DNA from: Modestobacter sp. L9-4
Lineage (GTDB): Bacteria > Actinomycetota > Actinomycetes > Mycobacteriales > Geodermatophilaceae
Reading direction: 5' to 3'
Assembly: GCF_019112525.1 (NCBI RefSeq)
Contig: NZ_CP077800.1
Location: 3,596,001-3,660,000 of the forward strand
Length of the DNA: 64,000 nucleotides
The notes under the pieces were generated by a model. That model made no database searches. It was not told where the DNA came from and worked only from the letters and a program-made list of their open reading frames with translations. Each line of letters begins with the position of its first letter. Position 1 is the stretch's first letter. Of the stretch, positions 63,488 through 64,000 are shown piece after piece. The position numbers and the translations under genes are program-made.

Positions 63488-64000
63488 TCAGCGGAGCGGG
63501 TGGCCGAGGGCGTCGGCGACGGCGGAGGGGTCGCGGACCCAGACGGTGAAGGCCCGGGCCGTCTCCCCGTCGTCGGCCAGGTGGGCCACGCTGATCCGCC
63601 GCCGGCCCGGCCACCAGCCGCCCCGGTGGCGCGCCTTCGGCCACCCGGCCGGCGCGGACCCGAGGACGACGTCGGTGACCAGCACGAGCGGGACGACGCC
63701 GAAGGACGACGTCTGGCGCAGCCCGGCGATGTCGGTGGACACCGCCCGGTCGCCCACGGTGAACCGCCCGGTGGACACGACCAGCACCAGCAGGCCTAGC
63801 CCGACCGCCACCGGTGCCTCGTCGGCGACCGCCGCGCCGCCGTCGCGCCAGCCGAGGAACCCCAGCCAGACGGCGACGGCCAGCACGGTCAGCCCGATCA
63901 CCAGCGGGGAGGCCAGGTCGTACTGCCAGTACCGCAGCGGCCGCGGCACCACCGTGACGTGCCGCTTGGGCCCGCGCCCGGCGAGGTAGCCGTAGCTGCC
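63488..64000 (-). CDS. Membrane protein of unknown function (5' end may lie outside window)
   Basis: The frame is open to the right edge, so the start may be outside; the first start codons inside are GTG at 63952 and its neighbourhood. Two hydrophobic segments (about 15-30 and 45-60 counted from 63952) are followed by a soluble PH-like or beta-rich part, with RFTVGDRAVSTDIAGLRQ, a VPLVLVTDVVLG strand and the C-terminal FTVWVRDPSAVADALG. That layout recalls small actinobacterial membrane proteins of the DUF3093 kind, but I cannot confirm it. Confidence 0.6.
   Translation of the reverse strand, partial: GSYGYLAGRGPKRHVTVVPRPLRYWQYDLASPLVIGLTVLAVAVWLGFLGWRDGGAAVADEAPVAVGLGLLVLVVSTGRFTVGDRAVSTDIAGLRQTSSFGVVPLVLVTDVVLGSAPAGWPKARHRGGWWPGRRRISVAHLADDGETARAFTVWVRDPSAVADALGHPLR

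Overview
This is a chromosomal window from a very GC-rich actinobacterium. Gene content and order follow the mycobacterial/actinobacterial core blocks clpX-valS-folC-ndk-rne-rplU-rpmA-obg-proB, proA-nadD-rsfS-gpgP, degV-comEA-comEC-holA-rpsT-lepA, hemW-recQ, hrcA-dnaJ-rsmE and phoH-ybeY-corC. The combination with a tRNA-Sec that reads UAG points to Geodermatophilaceae (Geodermatophilus, Blastococcus, Modestobacter or a close relative); this assignment is an inference. I call 63 protein genes: 60 end in TGA, 3 in TAG and none in TAA. Many genes appear to be leaderless, with a TAnnnT -10 box about 6-9 bases before the start codon.

Layout. 1-11 kb: 3' part of clpX, a DUF4230 protein, valS (inverted relative to its usual orientation), folC, a DUF4233 membrane protein, a repressor/Clp-N-domain pair with a two-site operator, ndk, and a radical-SAM/DUF2344 pair. 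11-21 kb: rne, rplU-rpmA, obgE-proB, def, a FetB-like permease, proA. 21-32 kb: nadD-rsfS-gpgP, degV, comEA-comEC-holA (comEC has no stop before holA), 75-bp tandem repeats, rpsT, a phosphotransferase, lepA-MOSC. 32-34 kb: an oxidoreductase and a secreted protein.

34.5-39.5 kb is the most interesting part: a compact, complete selenocysteine system. It holds selD (minus strand), an AhpD/carboxymuconolactone-decarboxylase-like gene interrupted by an in-frame TAG exactly at the reactive cysteine of its CxxC motif, a SECIS-like hairpin right after that TAG, a tRNA-Sec whose anticodon is CUA (reads UAG, not UGA), then overlapping selA and selB. The gene, the tRNA and the hairpin agree with each other: here UAG means selenocysteine. 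As far as I recall, UAG-decoding tRNA-Sec has been reported in Geodermatophilus and Blastococcus, so the principle has precedent; this substrate gene and its context deserve direct study.

39.6-50.6 kb: a PH-domain protein, hemW, recQ, an ABC exporter with its own two-component system and a probable operator palindrome, and the heat-shock operon hrcA-dnaJ-rsmE under a CIRCE element. 50.7-57.5 kb: a phosphonate/phosphite-type ABC importer with a fused double permease, an XRE regulator divergent from a short-chain dehydrogenase, and a soluble GAF-GAF-MCP receptor. 57.5-64 kb: a HIT protein, phoH-ybeY-corC, a degenerate cytidine-deaminase-like protein, then a soluble histidine kinase/response regulator pair where era would normally sit, and a partial membrane protein at the right edge. 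A family of palindromic REP-like elements sits directly behind the stop codons of five plus-strand genes.
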